Positions 23,730-35,807 of a stretch of DNA of 64,000 nt are shown piece by piece. Position numbers and translations under genes: made by a program. Origin of the DNA: Callorhinus ursinus. Its lineage: Eukaryota; Chordata; Mammalia; Carnivora; Otariidae. How positions within the stretch are numbered: the stretch's first letter is position 1; every line of letters begins with the position of its first letter. Below the pieces are notes generated by a model. That model was given only the letters and a program-made list of their open reading frames with translations, was not told the origin of the DNA and did no database searches. The stretch is taken from NCBI RefSeq assembly GCF_003265705.1, contig NW_020312859.1, positions 4,420,380 through 4,484,379 of the forward strand, read 5' to 3'.

Positions 23730-25320
23730 CAACTAATCTTCGACAAAGCAGGAAGGAATGTCCAATGGAAAAAAAGACAGTCTCTTCAACAAATGGTGTG
23801 GGGAAATTGGACAGCCACATGCAGAAGAATGAAACTGGACCATTTCCTTATACCACATACAAAAATAGACTCAAAATGGATGAGAGACCTAAATGTGAGA
23901 CAGGAATCCATCAAAATCCTAGAGGAGAACACAGGCAGCAACCTCTTCCACCTCAGCCACAGCAACTTCTTCCTAGAAACATCGCCAGAGGCAAGGGAAG
24001 CAAGGGCAAAAATGAACTAATGTGACTTCATCAAGATAAAAAGCTTTTGCACAGCAAAGGAAACAGTCAACAAAACCAAAAGACAACCGACAGAATGGGA
24101 GAAGATATTTGCAAATGAGATATCAGATAAAGGGCTAGTATCCAAAATCTATAAAGAACTTATCAAACTCAACACCCAAAGAACAAATAATCCAATCAAG
24201 AAATGGCAGAAGACATGAACAGACATTTCTGCAAAGAAGACATCCAAGTGGCCAAGAGACACATGAAAAAGTGCTCAACATTGCTCGGCATCAGGGAAAT
24301 CCAAATCAAAACCTCATTGAGATACCCCACCTCACACCAGTCAGAATGGCTAAAATGAACAAGTCAGGAAACGACAGATGTTGGTGAGGATGCGGAGAAA
24401 GGGGAACCCTCCTACACTATTGGTGGGAATGCAAGCTGGTGCAACCACTCTGGAAAACAGTATGGAGGTTCCTCAGAAAGTTGAAAATAGAGCTAGCCTA
24501 CAATCCTGCAATTGCACTACTGAGTATTTACCCCAAAGATACAAATGTAGGGATCCGAAGGGGTACGTGCACCCCGATGTTTATAGCAGCAATGTCCACA
24601 ATAACCAAATTATGGAAAGAGCCAAGATGTCCATCGACAGATGAATGGATAAAGAAGATGTGGTGCATATATATACAATGGAATATTATGCAGCCATCAA
24701 AAGGAATGAGATCTTGCCATTTGCAACGACGTGGATGGAACTAGAGGGTGTTATGCTAAGCAAAATAAGTCAATCAGAGAAAGACATGTATCATATGATC
24801 TCACTGATATGAGGAATTCTTAATCTCAGGAAACAAACTGAGAGTTGCTGGAGTGGTGGGGGGTGGGAGAAATGTGGTGGCTGGGTGATAGACATTGGGA
24901 GGGTATGTGCTGTGGTGAGCACTGTGAATTGTGTAAGACTGTTGAATCACAGACCTGTACCTCTGAAACAAATAATACATTATATGCTTAAAAAAAAAAG
25001 CTAGTAGAAATGGAAAAATGAACGGGGGCGGGATTTGGAGGGGGAGACAAACCATGAGAGACTATGGACTCTGAGAAACAAACTGAGGGTTTTAGAGGGG
25101 AGGGGGTGGGGGATGGGTTAGCCTGGTGATGGGTATTAAAGAGGGCACGTATTGAATGGAGCACTGGGTGTTATACACAAACAATGAATCTTGGAACACT
25201 ACATCAAAAACTAATGATGTATGGTGATTAACATAATAAAATTTAAAAAAATGTAAAAAAAACTAATGATGTGATGTATGGTGACTCACATAACAAAATA
25301 AAATTAAAAAAAAAAAAAAG
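23730..25320 (+). mobile_element. L1 retrotransposon, sense, 5'-truncated (about 1.6 kb)
   Basis: Starts within ORF2 (frame to 24020 reads [15 protein letters not shown]) and continues through the C-terminal domain, 3' UTR and poly(A). The target site duplication aaggactaga lies at 23720-23729 and 25321-25330. ORF2 is broken by taa at 24018-24020 and later frameshifts. The 3' UTR has a G-quadruplex-type tract (25097-25117) and a duplicated terminal motif (25211.. and 25263..). Confidence 0.95.
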
Positions 25321-25330
25321 AAGGACTAGA

Positions 25331-28300
25331 TACAGCAGTATCCAAAGGCGCATTAATGGAAGCTTGCTGGCTCCTAACCATAGTTGGTTAAAAGCATGAA
25401 CCCAACAACCCACGCGATCGAGAACCACGCCAGTTACCTACAGGACTCCTATTCTATCTTAATGGCTCCTCTACCTGCCTCCCTTCCAGAGGTGGGAGCT
25501 GTATTTGAGGGAGCACAGCTCTGTCAAGTCCCCCCTATGAGCTTGGTGGAGATTCTCCTTAGTTCCCCTTACAGCCCTGAAAGGCAGGGAATACCACCCA
25601 TGTTCTGCATAGGAAAAAAAAATGCAGCACAGATGCAGATGGGACACATGACTTGCTTTAGGTTCAGGTGTTCACAGAGCCAGTGTTGTTTGTACTATGT
25701 CATGGCATCTCCAGTGCTCAAGAGTAGTTTTTCATTAATTAATGAGCCAGTGAACACATACAGGAATTACCTTCTTTATTTCACTGCTACAAGAAATAGC
25801 AGCGAGTCACCTTCTCACAAGGTAACATGTTCCCAGCCTTGCAGGACTCCGTTCATCAGGATGAGTAGGACCCGGTGACCCTGGATGTGAGTGTACCAGC
25901 ACTCTCCACAGAAGCCTCTGGATTCCTGTCCCTGCCTCCTTCTATAAGATGTCTGTGGTAATAGTCAACAAATTCTTGTCCACCAAGCATCTGCAATAAA
26001 TTAAAGGAGGTGGTGGAAAGTAAGCACGAGAGTGGGTTTGGATAATGCTGGGAGGAAGATGGATTTTAATTTTGTTCCTTTTACCTTTTTTTCCCTTCGT
26101 GTATCATTTCCATGCAGAAATTGCAAATTAATGGTCACATCAAAATATCTGTCAACGTATTACTGCTCTTGCAGTATCAAATTATACTGGCAATAATGTT
26201 TCCAGCTGCCTAGGACTCCATTGCAATTTAATTTGAAAGGAATTCAAATTGCATCTCCAAATGGATAAAAAATTAATTTTACATACAAGCTATCCACCTC
26301 CACATTTTCAGCCCCATGCCCCAAATTATCTCAATGTAGGTTCAACTTTGAATAGTACATATGTTACAGCTAACTCCACATGCAAAGATGAATAAATAGA
26401 AAATTCATGATTTGGAAATCTGCTTTGCTGCTCTTTTTTTTAATAAGATGTTCTGCCTTGATTAAGGTCATTAGGAGATTCTACAGCTATTGCCTTTGAC
26501 AGTAGGAATGGAAGCTGGGCCCACAGAGAACAAAAAAGCCTCAAATTCTGACTTAACCACGTAACTACCCTTCACAATTGGAGTATAAGGAGAGTCCTGA
26601 TTCACCCCTTACTTCTTTTCCCTTGCGGCAGGGAGGAGCTTAATTCTGGTTTGGTCTTCAGCCATCACCTACTTTCTATATTTTACTCATTCCTCAGCTT
26701 ATTTATTAAGCAGCCATGTGTTCTAGTTATGAAAATGAAGAGATCTAAGGACTCACATGGGAGCATGTGAACGTGAACGGAGCCTATAAATTACTAACCT
26801 GCAGTTTGAGAAGATGTACGGAGGAGATGTGCTGCTGGGCTAAATAAAACATGATGGAGGCATCCATTGCACCTGGGCGAGGAAGGCTTTTGGAGAAAGT
26901 TACAAGGAAAGGGTGGCTTTGGTGCTGGGCCTGGAATCTGTTGACTAGGGATTTGCCAGTGGCATCCCAAGCAGCTAGAAGAACATGGGCTAGAGCAGGG
27001 AGGTATGGGAGGATTCGGGATGTGATGCTTGGCTTTCCCAATGTAGAATTTGAGGAGTGAGCTGTGGGAAACAAGGAAGGAAGTTTGGAGGTGGGAGGGT
27101 ATAGGTTGCAGGTTAGTCTCAGGTATTAGGTTGAAAATGGCACTTCAGGAAGAAATGGTACACTAGTAAGATCTAACATGCAAAAGAGGAGAAGTGCTCG
27201 CAGGCCAGGAGGACCAGCCTGCCTTCCAGAGGCAGCTGTGGGAATGAGGGGGCCTCTGAAGACATGAGTCAGTCAGTCACACGCAGACCCACACACACAC
27301 CTGTCCCTAACCTGTGCAAGAACACAATAGGGTCTAGGGCAAGAACAGTTAGAGCCAGTGGCCCCCTTGCTTCTTCTTTCCTCTGACTCTGTCCCTCCCC
27401 ACTAAAAGCCTCATGCAAACCTGTGTGGGAACTTCAGTCCTCATGTCCAAATTCTGTTCACTCCCCCCAAATGACCATTCTTTGGTTACCCCTTGGGCCT
27501 AGGGATGCACACTCATGGGATCTAGTCTGAGGAAGGGCAGACCAAGGGAAGAGGTTCACACAGGCCCCAGAAGTAAATTTGGGGCCCTGGGGCAGGGAAT
27601 TCTGGGGGTATCAGGTACCTGGGTCCTGGTCCAGAATAGGGAGCGCGGGATGCAGATGGGTGCTTTAAAGGCCCTCTGACTCCTGCTGCAGGAGGAGGGC
27701 ACAGGCCGAAGAGGGCTAACGTGGGCTCCTTAATGCACAGGGCTCAGGACAGGGCCCCTGTTGTCAGGTCTAAGGGCAGAGAGAGAGGTTACCCAGGGGC
27801 CAAGCTGCTTGGATTTTTCGTCACAGGAAGATTTTCCAGCTTCCCAGACAAGCCACACTCTCTTCCCACTGTTTGTCTTCTCATTGGCCTGGAGGCTGTT
27901 ACTTAAGAGGGTCATGTGGGCATGGCCTTCTCTGGTGGCTGAAACCACCCTAGGCTCGAAGGTTGGACACATTTACATGGGGGACGTAAATTCAACAAAC
28001 CAATCTCCACTGCACACACGAGGCTTTCCTGGCAATTTCCAACTTGTTTGCACCGACCCCAGTGTAAACCCAGGACTCTCTGTGCTACAGACAATTACCA
28101 GAGCAGAAGCTGGGTTTGGAGGCTGAGGTTTGAGGAGAGGGGTCAGACTAAAAGCATGAGTGCTTCCATGACACATTTTGAAAACTAGTTTTCATTTTGT
28201 GGATTTCAGGACACTCTTTTTGCTTGAATGCAAAAATAAATATGTTCACCATAAAGACTCTGTGACATTGTGGCTGGGACTAAACTGGGATTGTAGAGTC

Positions 28301-29270
28301 AAGGGTCCGAGCTCAGTTCCTAAGAACAGTCACCATCTGTTCATCACGGTTTAATAGACATGAACTGGCCCCTCGAAGGACCCTGCACCATGTGTTGGGG
28401 CTTGCTGGACAAACAGAATGTGGTCCCTGGCAGCCTGGGAGGAGTGACAGATAAATGAACAAGCAGTTCCTAGAAAGCGTGACAAATGCTGAGTGGGCTG
28501 GACACCTGTGCAGAGTGCCGTGGGAGCCCAGAGCTGAGGACTTGGCTGTGTGGCTCTGGGTCAGTCATGTCCCTTCGTTGGCCTTGATTTTCTATGCCAG
28601 AGAATTCTGTTCAGCATGCAAGTGCCTAGCCCAGAGTTACTATGTCATCAGTAGCCACTGTCTTTCCCTTTCTGGGGTGAGAGTTCTCAAACTTTCAAAC
28701 ACTTTCATCCACACCTGTCTAACCCACAGCTCTACCCGAAGTCTTGCCTTTTGCATAGGAACTGAGCCTTCCTTGATCTTCTTAATTTTTGTACTCTCGG
28801 AAACCCCCAGGGTCATGCCTCAAGGTTATCAGTAACACGTGGCCGTATTTCCCAAGTACCTTCGGCCTCTGGTCCCTGTGTTCTCAGGTGGTATTTCAGT
28901 GGCCCAAGGGAGGCATGCAGATCTCAGTCCTTTCTAGAATCCCCAGGAGGTCCAAACCCTTTTGTGTTATTTTGAGGACCCTGTTGAAGATCTCGGGGTC
29001 ACACAGAGAACAGGCACACTGGGCTCCCGGCAACATTCTGCCACCTCGTTCGCCCTCATCTTCTCCTGTTCAATCCCAGCCGACAAGTGGATTCCTTTTT
29101 CTCTTCCTCTGAAGGCTGAGCACAACTGATCCCAGGGCCCTGGGGATGCATCTTATGCTCCAAATAAACTTCTTAAGGCATTTCTCCAAGAAAGGCCATT
29201 TTCTCTAAGAGGAATGCCCACTGTTAGACAGAGGCAATTTTCTCTCTCCCTTTACAGCTCATTTTATACT
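25331..29270. other. Mostly single-copy intron DNA
   Basis: No gene found. It contains a MIR-like piece near 28540-28620 and an AT-rich island at 26050-26450 described separately. The longest frame (25384..25878) lacks any recognisable domain. Confidence 0.55.
26080..26450. promoter_or_regulatory. AT-rich single-copy island, candidate conserved enhancer
   Basis: About 370 bp of AT-rich sequence that I cannot match to a transposon family. It contains an imperfect palindrome (tgcaatttaatttgaa 26222-26237 against aattcaaattgca 26241-26253) and several TTGCAAAT- or TAAT-like sites. Regulatory function is inferred only. Confidence 0.25.
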
Positions 29271-29274
29271 CATT

Positions 29275-29430
29275 AACAGCCCTCTGAGATTAGTGCAATA
29301 ATTTCCACTTTATAGAAGAGGAAATGGAGGCTCAGAGATGAAGTGCCCTTGCCCAAGGTCGCACAGCTAGTGAGTGCCAGAGTCTGGCTTCAGGCTGCAC
29401 TCCACCAGGCTCCACTGCTCCCTGTGGCCT
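29275..29430 (-). mobile_element. MIR element, antisense
   Basis: Plus-strand text agaggaaatggaggctcaga followed by aaggtcgcacagctagtgag is the reverse complement of the MIR core. Confidence 0.85.
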
Positions 29431-30444
29431 GAGGACAGAGGCATGGGCTTCAGAGGAAGCAAGTAACATTCCCAGTGCCCTGACCTTCCCACTCTGGGAG
29501 GGAGTCTCTGCTCCGTGACGGGCTTGCACCATCCCTTCTCCTCTTGGAAAAGGTGCCTCTGCCTGCTACCTCCTTTAAGAAGAGCAGAAAGGTGTTTTGA
29601 GTGCACAGCTGCGCAGGTGAGCTGTGGGGGGAATTCTGGAGAAGCTGAGACCAGCAGTGGGAAGACAGGCCAGTGGTCAGCTGAGCACTAAGTGTGGTGG
29701 AGTCCCGCATCACCCTCTCCAGCGGACCACTGGCTCCTGAGGGGCAAGCATTTCTGCCTCAGTTCTCGGCCTCCTCCCAGCATCCTCTGCAGATGGCCAC
29801 AGGTTCGTGCTGACTCCGTGCCCCGTGCTATCATGGCGCAGCGCAAACATGGGGGCACTGGACCCTGGGGGACTTAGATCTCAGCCGCGCACTCACAATG
29901 TGGCACCGCCCACAGAGCTCTGCCTTCCTCTCTGACGAGACTAGTGATGCTTTCCTCACAGATGGTGGTGAGGTCTACAAAACAGGCCATCTTTCCGTTG
30001 GCTTGATACTCCCTGGGGCCCTCCCGTGCATGTCTCTGGGCTGCATGCGGGCTCCTGGGATGAGCAGACAGCGCACCTGCTCTGACACACAGGGCTTACA
30101 TTCTAGCGGCCAAGGCCAACTTTTGAAAAGCTGCCGACTGCAGAAAACGAATACATAAAGAAACAGTGAACAAGAGGAGAAAGAAAGAGCCACTGAGCTC
30201 TCCCCAGGGACTCAGCAAGGACATCTTCAGAGAGGAGACAAAGTGAACAGGAGTGAAAGCAGGAGAGGGTATGGCCCAGCTCCAGCAGGGTGGGGCAGGG
30301 TGGCAGGCAGAGCGCAGGAGAGGGGGTGGGAGAGGCCGGCTCCGCTTCCCTCTAGGGCATGCGCAGCACCTGCCCGGACTCTCTCCAGACCCCTCTGGTC
30401 AGGCATGGGTTCTGACTTTGCACACTAGGCATGTAATCAGGTAG

Positions 30445-30600
30445 ATAGAAGTTCAAAAACTCCACTTTGCCACTTGCTGGTCTTGCTACTCTACACAAGT
30501 TCCTGGCCCTCTCTGGCCTCAGTTTATTCATCTGTAAAGTGGGGCTGGCAGTCCGTCCCTCCCTCACAGGGTCACAAGATGATGCAGTGATAGAACCCAA
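30445..30600 (+). mobile_element. MIR element, sense
   Basis: Core text tggcctcagtttattcatct and gtaaagtggggctggc is a standard MIR. Non-coding. Confidence 0.85.
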
Positions 30601-31689
30601 CACCGTGCAGCTGGCTATCAACAGTGTTTTGTTTTTATTGTTTCATTTGTGCTTTGAGGGCACATTGGAAATCCCCCAGAAAATATTTAACATGGGCTTG
30701 GCACTTGTTAAGATGTTTAACACGATGGACAACTCTTGGATTTAAAAGGGTCTTACATGTTGCCATTCTCACTCTCTAAGGAGATGAGGTGAGAGAGCCT
30801 GAGGAGTGATGATCTTATTGGGGTGTGGCGTCCGTTTTGAAGGCACCCCCGGAGGAGGCGTGTCGTGAGGTCCTGAGCAGGGCTGGGAGAGTTCTGGTGT
30901 CTGGACCTGCTGAAAGGCTCCAGCTGGGCGAGGCCAGTGGAGAGGCGCAGACTTCCCAGGCAAGCGGCTTCTTGCTCTCCCTGGACTTGTACATTTGTCC
31001 TCATGCCGTCAGGACCAAACGGCCACACCACATCCTAACCTCTCCCCGCCCCCACTACAGGGACCACACTTTTCACCTTATCCTGTGTGGGCTCAGCACA
31101 ATGCACCCTCAGCAAGAGCCTGTTCAATGTCACATTTTCAAAGTCACCCATTTGCTTTTGGAACGCTGGCTCTCTTTTACACAAAGGACCTGTGAACATG
31201 AATAACTGGGCTGTACAAGTGACCGTGAACTCCTCAGTCGATCCAGAGCCAGGCTGCTCGCTGACTCCAACAGCACGGGAGCAGGTCTGGGCTGGTTTGG
31301 CCAGGCTCCCTGACATTTCTGGGCATCCTGCTCAAAAGAAGACTGCTTGGAAGTGTGTTCCTTGGTAAGGCTCTGACACAGTTCACAGGATGTTTTTCCC
31401 TATAGGGGCAGGTCAGGGAACTCTGTTCGCATCAAGTCCCTCCCTCTTTCCTACTGCTACATTGGCACAGGGGCGGCCTTACCCCTAAATGCTCTTAGGC
31501 GACAGAATGCGAATGCCCCTAAATTCAAATACCCCCAAATGCTCTTAGGGTGATAGGATCCGTCATTTTGCATAAGGATGCTTCGCAGCACTGCCACTTA
31601 GAAGACTTTCAGAGTAGAGACAGCATATGAAACCTTATTTGTATCACTATTCCTATTGCTGCAAAAGAAAAACCATCATATATTTGAGT

Positions 31690-31850
31690 ACTTACTAAGT
31701 TCAAGGTACAATTCTAACTGCTCTGCAAACAGCATTTCATTTAACCCCCCACTGGTGAGGTTAGTATTACTGTTATTCCCCGTTTTATAGGTGAAATAAA
31801 AGATGAACCCAAAGAAATGACAGAACTTGGTCAAGTCCAATAGGTAGTAT
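31690..31850 (-). mobile_element. MIR element, antisense
   Basis: tactgttattccccgtttta followed by taggtgaaataaaagatgaa and an acttggtcaagtcc end match a reversed MIR. Diverged. Just upstream, 31481-31549 holds a local direct repeat. Confidence 0.7.
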
Positions 31851-31978
31851 AGAGGGAAAATACTGATTTAATCTTTAGCCTGTGCTTAAGTACTTCCAGC
31901 TAAAATAGTCAACACAAGAACTTATGGGGATGCTGATCACAAAAGAAGTTATGCTTCTATTATAAGAAATGCCTAAGC

Positions 31979-32168
31979 GGGGCACCTGAGTGGCTCATTC
32001 GGTGAGGCGGCTGCCTTCGGCTCAGGTCATGATCCCAGGGTCCTGGGATCAAGCCCCGCATCGGGGGAGAGCCTGCTTCTCCCTCTCCCTCTCTCTGCCG
32101 CTCTGCCTACTTGTGCTCTCTCTCTATCTCTGTTAAATAAATAAATAAAAATCTTAAAAAAAAAAAAA
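31979..32168 (+). mobile_element. CAN-SINE, full length
   Basis: Begins ggggcacctgagtggctcat and ends with (aaat)n and poly(A). The perfect 15-bp target site duplication aagaaatgcctaagc lies at 31964-31978 and 32169-32183. It has a small deletion in the body (gcatcgggggagagcc). Confidence 0.95.
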
Positions 32169-32211
32169 AAGAAATGCCTAAGCTTTACAGAATGACTTCA
32201 CATGCGGGGAT

Positions 32212-32231
32212 TGTGTGTGTGTGTGTGTGTT
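32212..32231. repeat. (TG)10 microsatellite
   Basis: 20 bp of perfect TG beside the SINE. A second short TG run occurs at about 32815-32827. Confidence 0.95.
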
Positions 32232-32390
32232 TGGTTTGTTATAATCTGTTTTGTACAAAAGCATCTATTTTATATGAAGTATAAACAGAAGATTGGTAGT
32301 AAAATAAGACAGCCAGTGTTATATATGGGGGTCTGGGACCACGTGGGAAAGGTTGGCACAGCAGTAGAGTGTGAAAGCATGACCATATCT

Positions 32391-32580
32391 GCTTTTAAAG
32401 ATTGATTGATTTAGAGAAAGAGAGTATATGATCAGGGGCATGGGCGGGGACGGGGGGGGTCAGAGAATCACAAGCTGGCTCCACTCTGAGCACGGAGCCC
32501 AACGCAGGGCTCAATCTCACAGCCCTGAGATCATGAACTGAGCTGAAATCAAGAGTCAGATGCTTAACTGACTGAGCTGT
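32391..32580 (-). mobile_element. Older CAN-SINE, antisense
   Basis: The minus strand carries an aged tRNA-like head (plus-strand end cttaactgactgagctg) and body. Its 5' tail is degraded and no target site duplication is obvious. A run of G tracts lies at 32435-32459. It faces the SINE at 31979 in inverted orientation. Confidence 0.8.
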
Positions 32581-33063
32581 GTTGTCAGTGGCAGGAGGGG
32601 AAATTGCAAGGTGTAGTCAGTGGCGCCTGTGACCGTGTGGACGGACCGAGCACTGCGTCCTGAGCCTGTGGCTGGAGTTGCAGCCTGTGCACCTCCGTGC
32701 CGTTAACGAGAGTGAGGGGGCTGATTTCCCAAGGGGAGAGGATGTGGCTGGATTAAATGTCAGGCAGGTCAGAACTCCAGCAACCATCTCAATTCGTATA
32801 TCCCCGGAGTGTTGTGTGTGTGTGTGTTGGTGGTACTCAGGGTGGTTTCCCGGGGTACCCTGATGAACCTTTAAGAATTTAACAATTTTGCGTTTTTTTA
32901 ATAGTTAACATTTACGTATGGCAAGTGATTCGGGTTTTCCCTTTATATAGTTAGGTTTTCTTTTAGATGCATGCATTTAAATAAGAAGAAAAGAGTTTGA
33001 TTTACAGAAAAATGTGAATTAAATTGTATTCTCTGTGGCAATAGTCATGAAGGCTGTGGCTGA

Positions 33064-33665
<602 letters not shown>

Positions 33666-33828
33666 TTTGCCCCTTCCACACCCCCCATCCCTCTTCTCAC
33701 TTTATAGCCCCTCCTGTGTCCAGTGTTTAACCATACCAGGGCCTCCCAGACAGGCATTGTGTATTGTGTCGTTTAAGCACATTGAATCTGGGAGTCAGAC
33801 CACTCCGGATTCTGCAGGAGTTAAAATT

Positions 33829-33853
<25 letters not shown>
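33829..33853. repeat. A25 homopolymer
   Basis: 25 consecutive A. It could be the tail of a retroposon, but I cannot identify a body before it. 33854..35540 holds no gene or repeat I can name. Confidence 0.9.
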
Positions 33854-33859
<6 letters not shown>

Positions 33860-35544
33860 TAAGTAGCACAGGCATTGGATGCACCCAGAACCGAGTGCTC
33901 ACCCGGATGTCCGACAGGCAGCTCAAAGTATCCAAAAATGAACCAGTCTCCCCTTCCATACTGATTGCTCGTTCTGTGTTCCTCATGTCAGTGAACTGCA
34001 TCCAGTAGATCAAAATAAAGATCTGAAATGAGCCTGGAATCCTCCATTTCCTCTCCCCCCTCCCATCCCACACCCCACCCCCACAAGGTTCTGACGAGTG
34101 GGTTTCATTCAGTTTACCTCCCAGCATGGCTCTTACCATGGAGACTCCGACACTCCAGAGCCACGTGTAGCTCCTAGAACACATCATGTTTCCCACCCTC
34201 TGTCCTTGCCTGAGCTGTTTCTCCTACTGCTGTGGCCTCTCCCTTCATGTCTGTGAGACAAGCTCCATTCATCTTCAAGTCTTAGCTCACATGCTGCTTC
34301 TTCCAGGAAGCTTTCCCTGACTGCTCCAAGCCAACTTGGGTGTTCCCTCCCAGGCTCCCGCTGCATTTTCCAAGGAACTCCTTGGAAAGCAGTTATCTTA
34401 TTTATGGGAGGACAGAACTTGCTGGTTCTAGGACTTACCTAGAAAACACTTTTCGATGGCTGTATTTCAGTTTTCCTTTCAGCCATGCTGTCACTGGCTT
34501 CATGGGGGCATCTTTAGTTATTTCTTTGGAATCAGACTGTGAGGTAGAGATTTGGGTGTACGTGATGGATGAAGGAAGTTTTCCCCAGGGAGCCTGGGAA
34601 GGGAGGTGGGGGCAGGACAAGGAAGGGCAGGAAGCCAAGGTGCAACTTCAGGCCATGTCCAGCAAAGGGGGCTGCGACCTGCTCTGCAGGAGAACTCTGC
34701 AGGGCAGGTCATGCATCAGTCTTGCCCCTGATCAGGGAAGGGAGCTGCCGGCATGGTTAGGGCTGGGATGCAGAGGGAGGATTGGGGGAGGAAATTCTCG
34801 GGAAGTGTTGGCTGCGCATGCAGACAAAAGGTGGAGGGGCACAGTGATGGTATAAAGGGTTGGGAAGGAATGGGCAGAGCACTGTCATTGTCAGCCATGT
34901 GAGGACCCTATCTCCACTTGACCTGGGTGGGCCTTAGAACCTCAAGGCAGAGCCTCTTCCGTGGCCATCCCACCTAGCACTCTTGTTTCACATAAGCAAG
35001 TTCACGGACCTGGAGTGATGGCCCCCGCTGGGGTCCAGACCCACATCCTCAGCTGCAAAGTCCCCTAAGGAGAAAGGGGAAAATGCGCCACCCTCTGCTC
35101 ATCCTGTCCCCCAATTCGCCTTTCCCCAAATCCCATCTTACAGCTGGAACTTTTACACAACCCACCTACGTGGTGGACCCTTCGTGACCACCCTTTAAAT
35201 TCATCATCGCAGTGACTCTGCAGGACATCGTCCCTGCAGACTCTGCTTTTCTAGATAGTAACTGCAGTGGAAACCCAGCCTCTGTCACCTTGGCCCCCCA
35301 CCTTCCTGCCTTGCAGTGAACTTCTGTCCTCTGGCGGCACATTCCTCCTCTGGATCAGCCTCATCAGGCAACCCAAGTGCCTTGCTCCCTGTGAACCCAT
35401 TCTCATCCGACCTCCAACAGAGGGGTGGGCATCCGATCCGGGCTTCACCTGCAGCCAGCCCTTTCCCTGGATGGCTCTGCCGTTTTCAGAGATGCACAAC
35501 ACCTCCTCCAGCAGGTACAAGGATGCGCTGCTACAGAAGGCGAG

Positions 35545-35665
35545 CTCTGGAGCTGCACACCTCCGACAAGCTACTTACCTGCTCCGTGCCTCCGTTTCCT
35601 TGCCTCTCACATGCAGATACAAATAGTGGCCATCTGATAGGTTGTTACGCTCACTAAAAGGAATG
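35545..35665 (+). mobile_element. MIR-like element
   Basis: Text caagctacttacctgctccg to tttccttgcctctcacatgc follows the MIR core. Diverged. Confidence 0.6.
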
Positions 35666-35687
35666 GTATATAAAGAATTTGGAATGC

Positions 35688-35799
35688 TGGCACCTGGCTG
35701 GCTCAGTCGATAGAGCATGTGACTCTTGATCTCAGGGTTGTAAGTTCGAGCCCCACGTTAGACATAGAAATTACTTAAAAATAAAATCTTAAAAAAAAA
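35688..35799 (+). mobile_element. Older, short CAN-SINE (tRNA-Lys-like head)
   Basis: cacctggctggctcagtcg, then tagagcatgtgactcttgat, then gttcgagccccacgtt and an A-rich tail. It has the tRNA-Lys A and B boxes but no CT-rich segment, which marks an older subfamily. A short duplication ttggaatg lies at 35679-35686 and 35800-35807. It is not a tRNA gene: the acceptor stem cannot form and it ends in poly(A). Confidence 0.88.
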
Positions 35800-35807
35800 T
35801 TGGAATG

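Noticed and set aside
25384..25878. 164-codon plus-strand frame after the L1
   Set aside because: No domain or splice signals; composition looks non-coding.
27730..28176. Cluster of overlapping frames on both strands
   Set aside because: Stop-poor by GC content; no frame has coding features.
34340..34855. 171-codon plus-strand frame
   Set aside because: No recognised domain, several overlapping frames on both strands, typical of GC-rich intron DNA.
35688..35799. tRNA-Lys-like sequence with box A and box B
   Set aside because: It is the head of a CAN-SINE with poly(A) tail and flanking duplication, and cannot form a full acceptor stem. The same holds for the other SINE heads.
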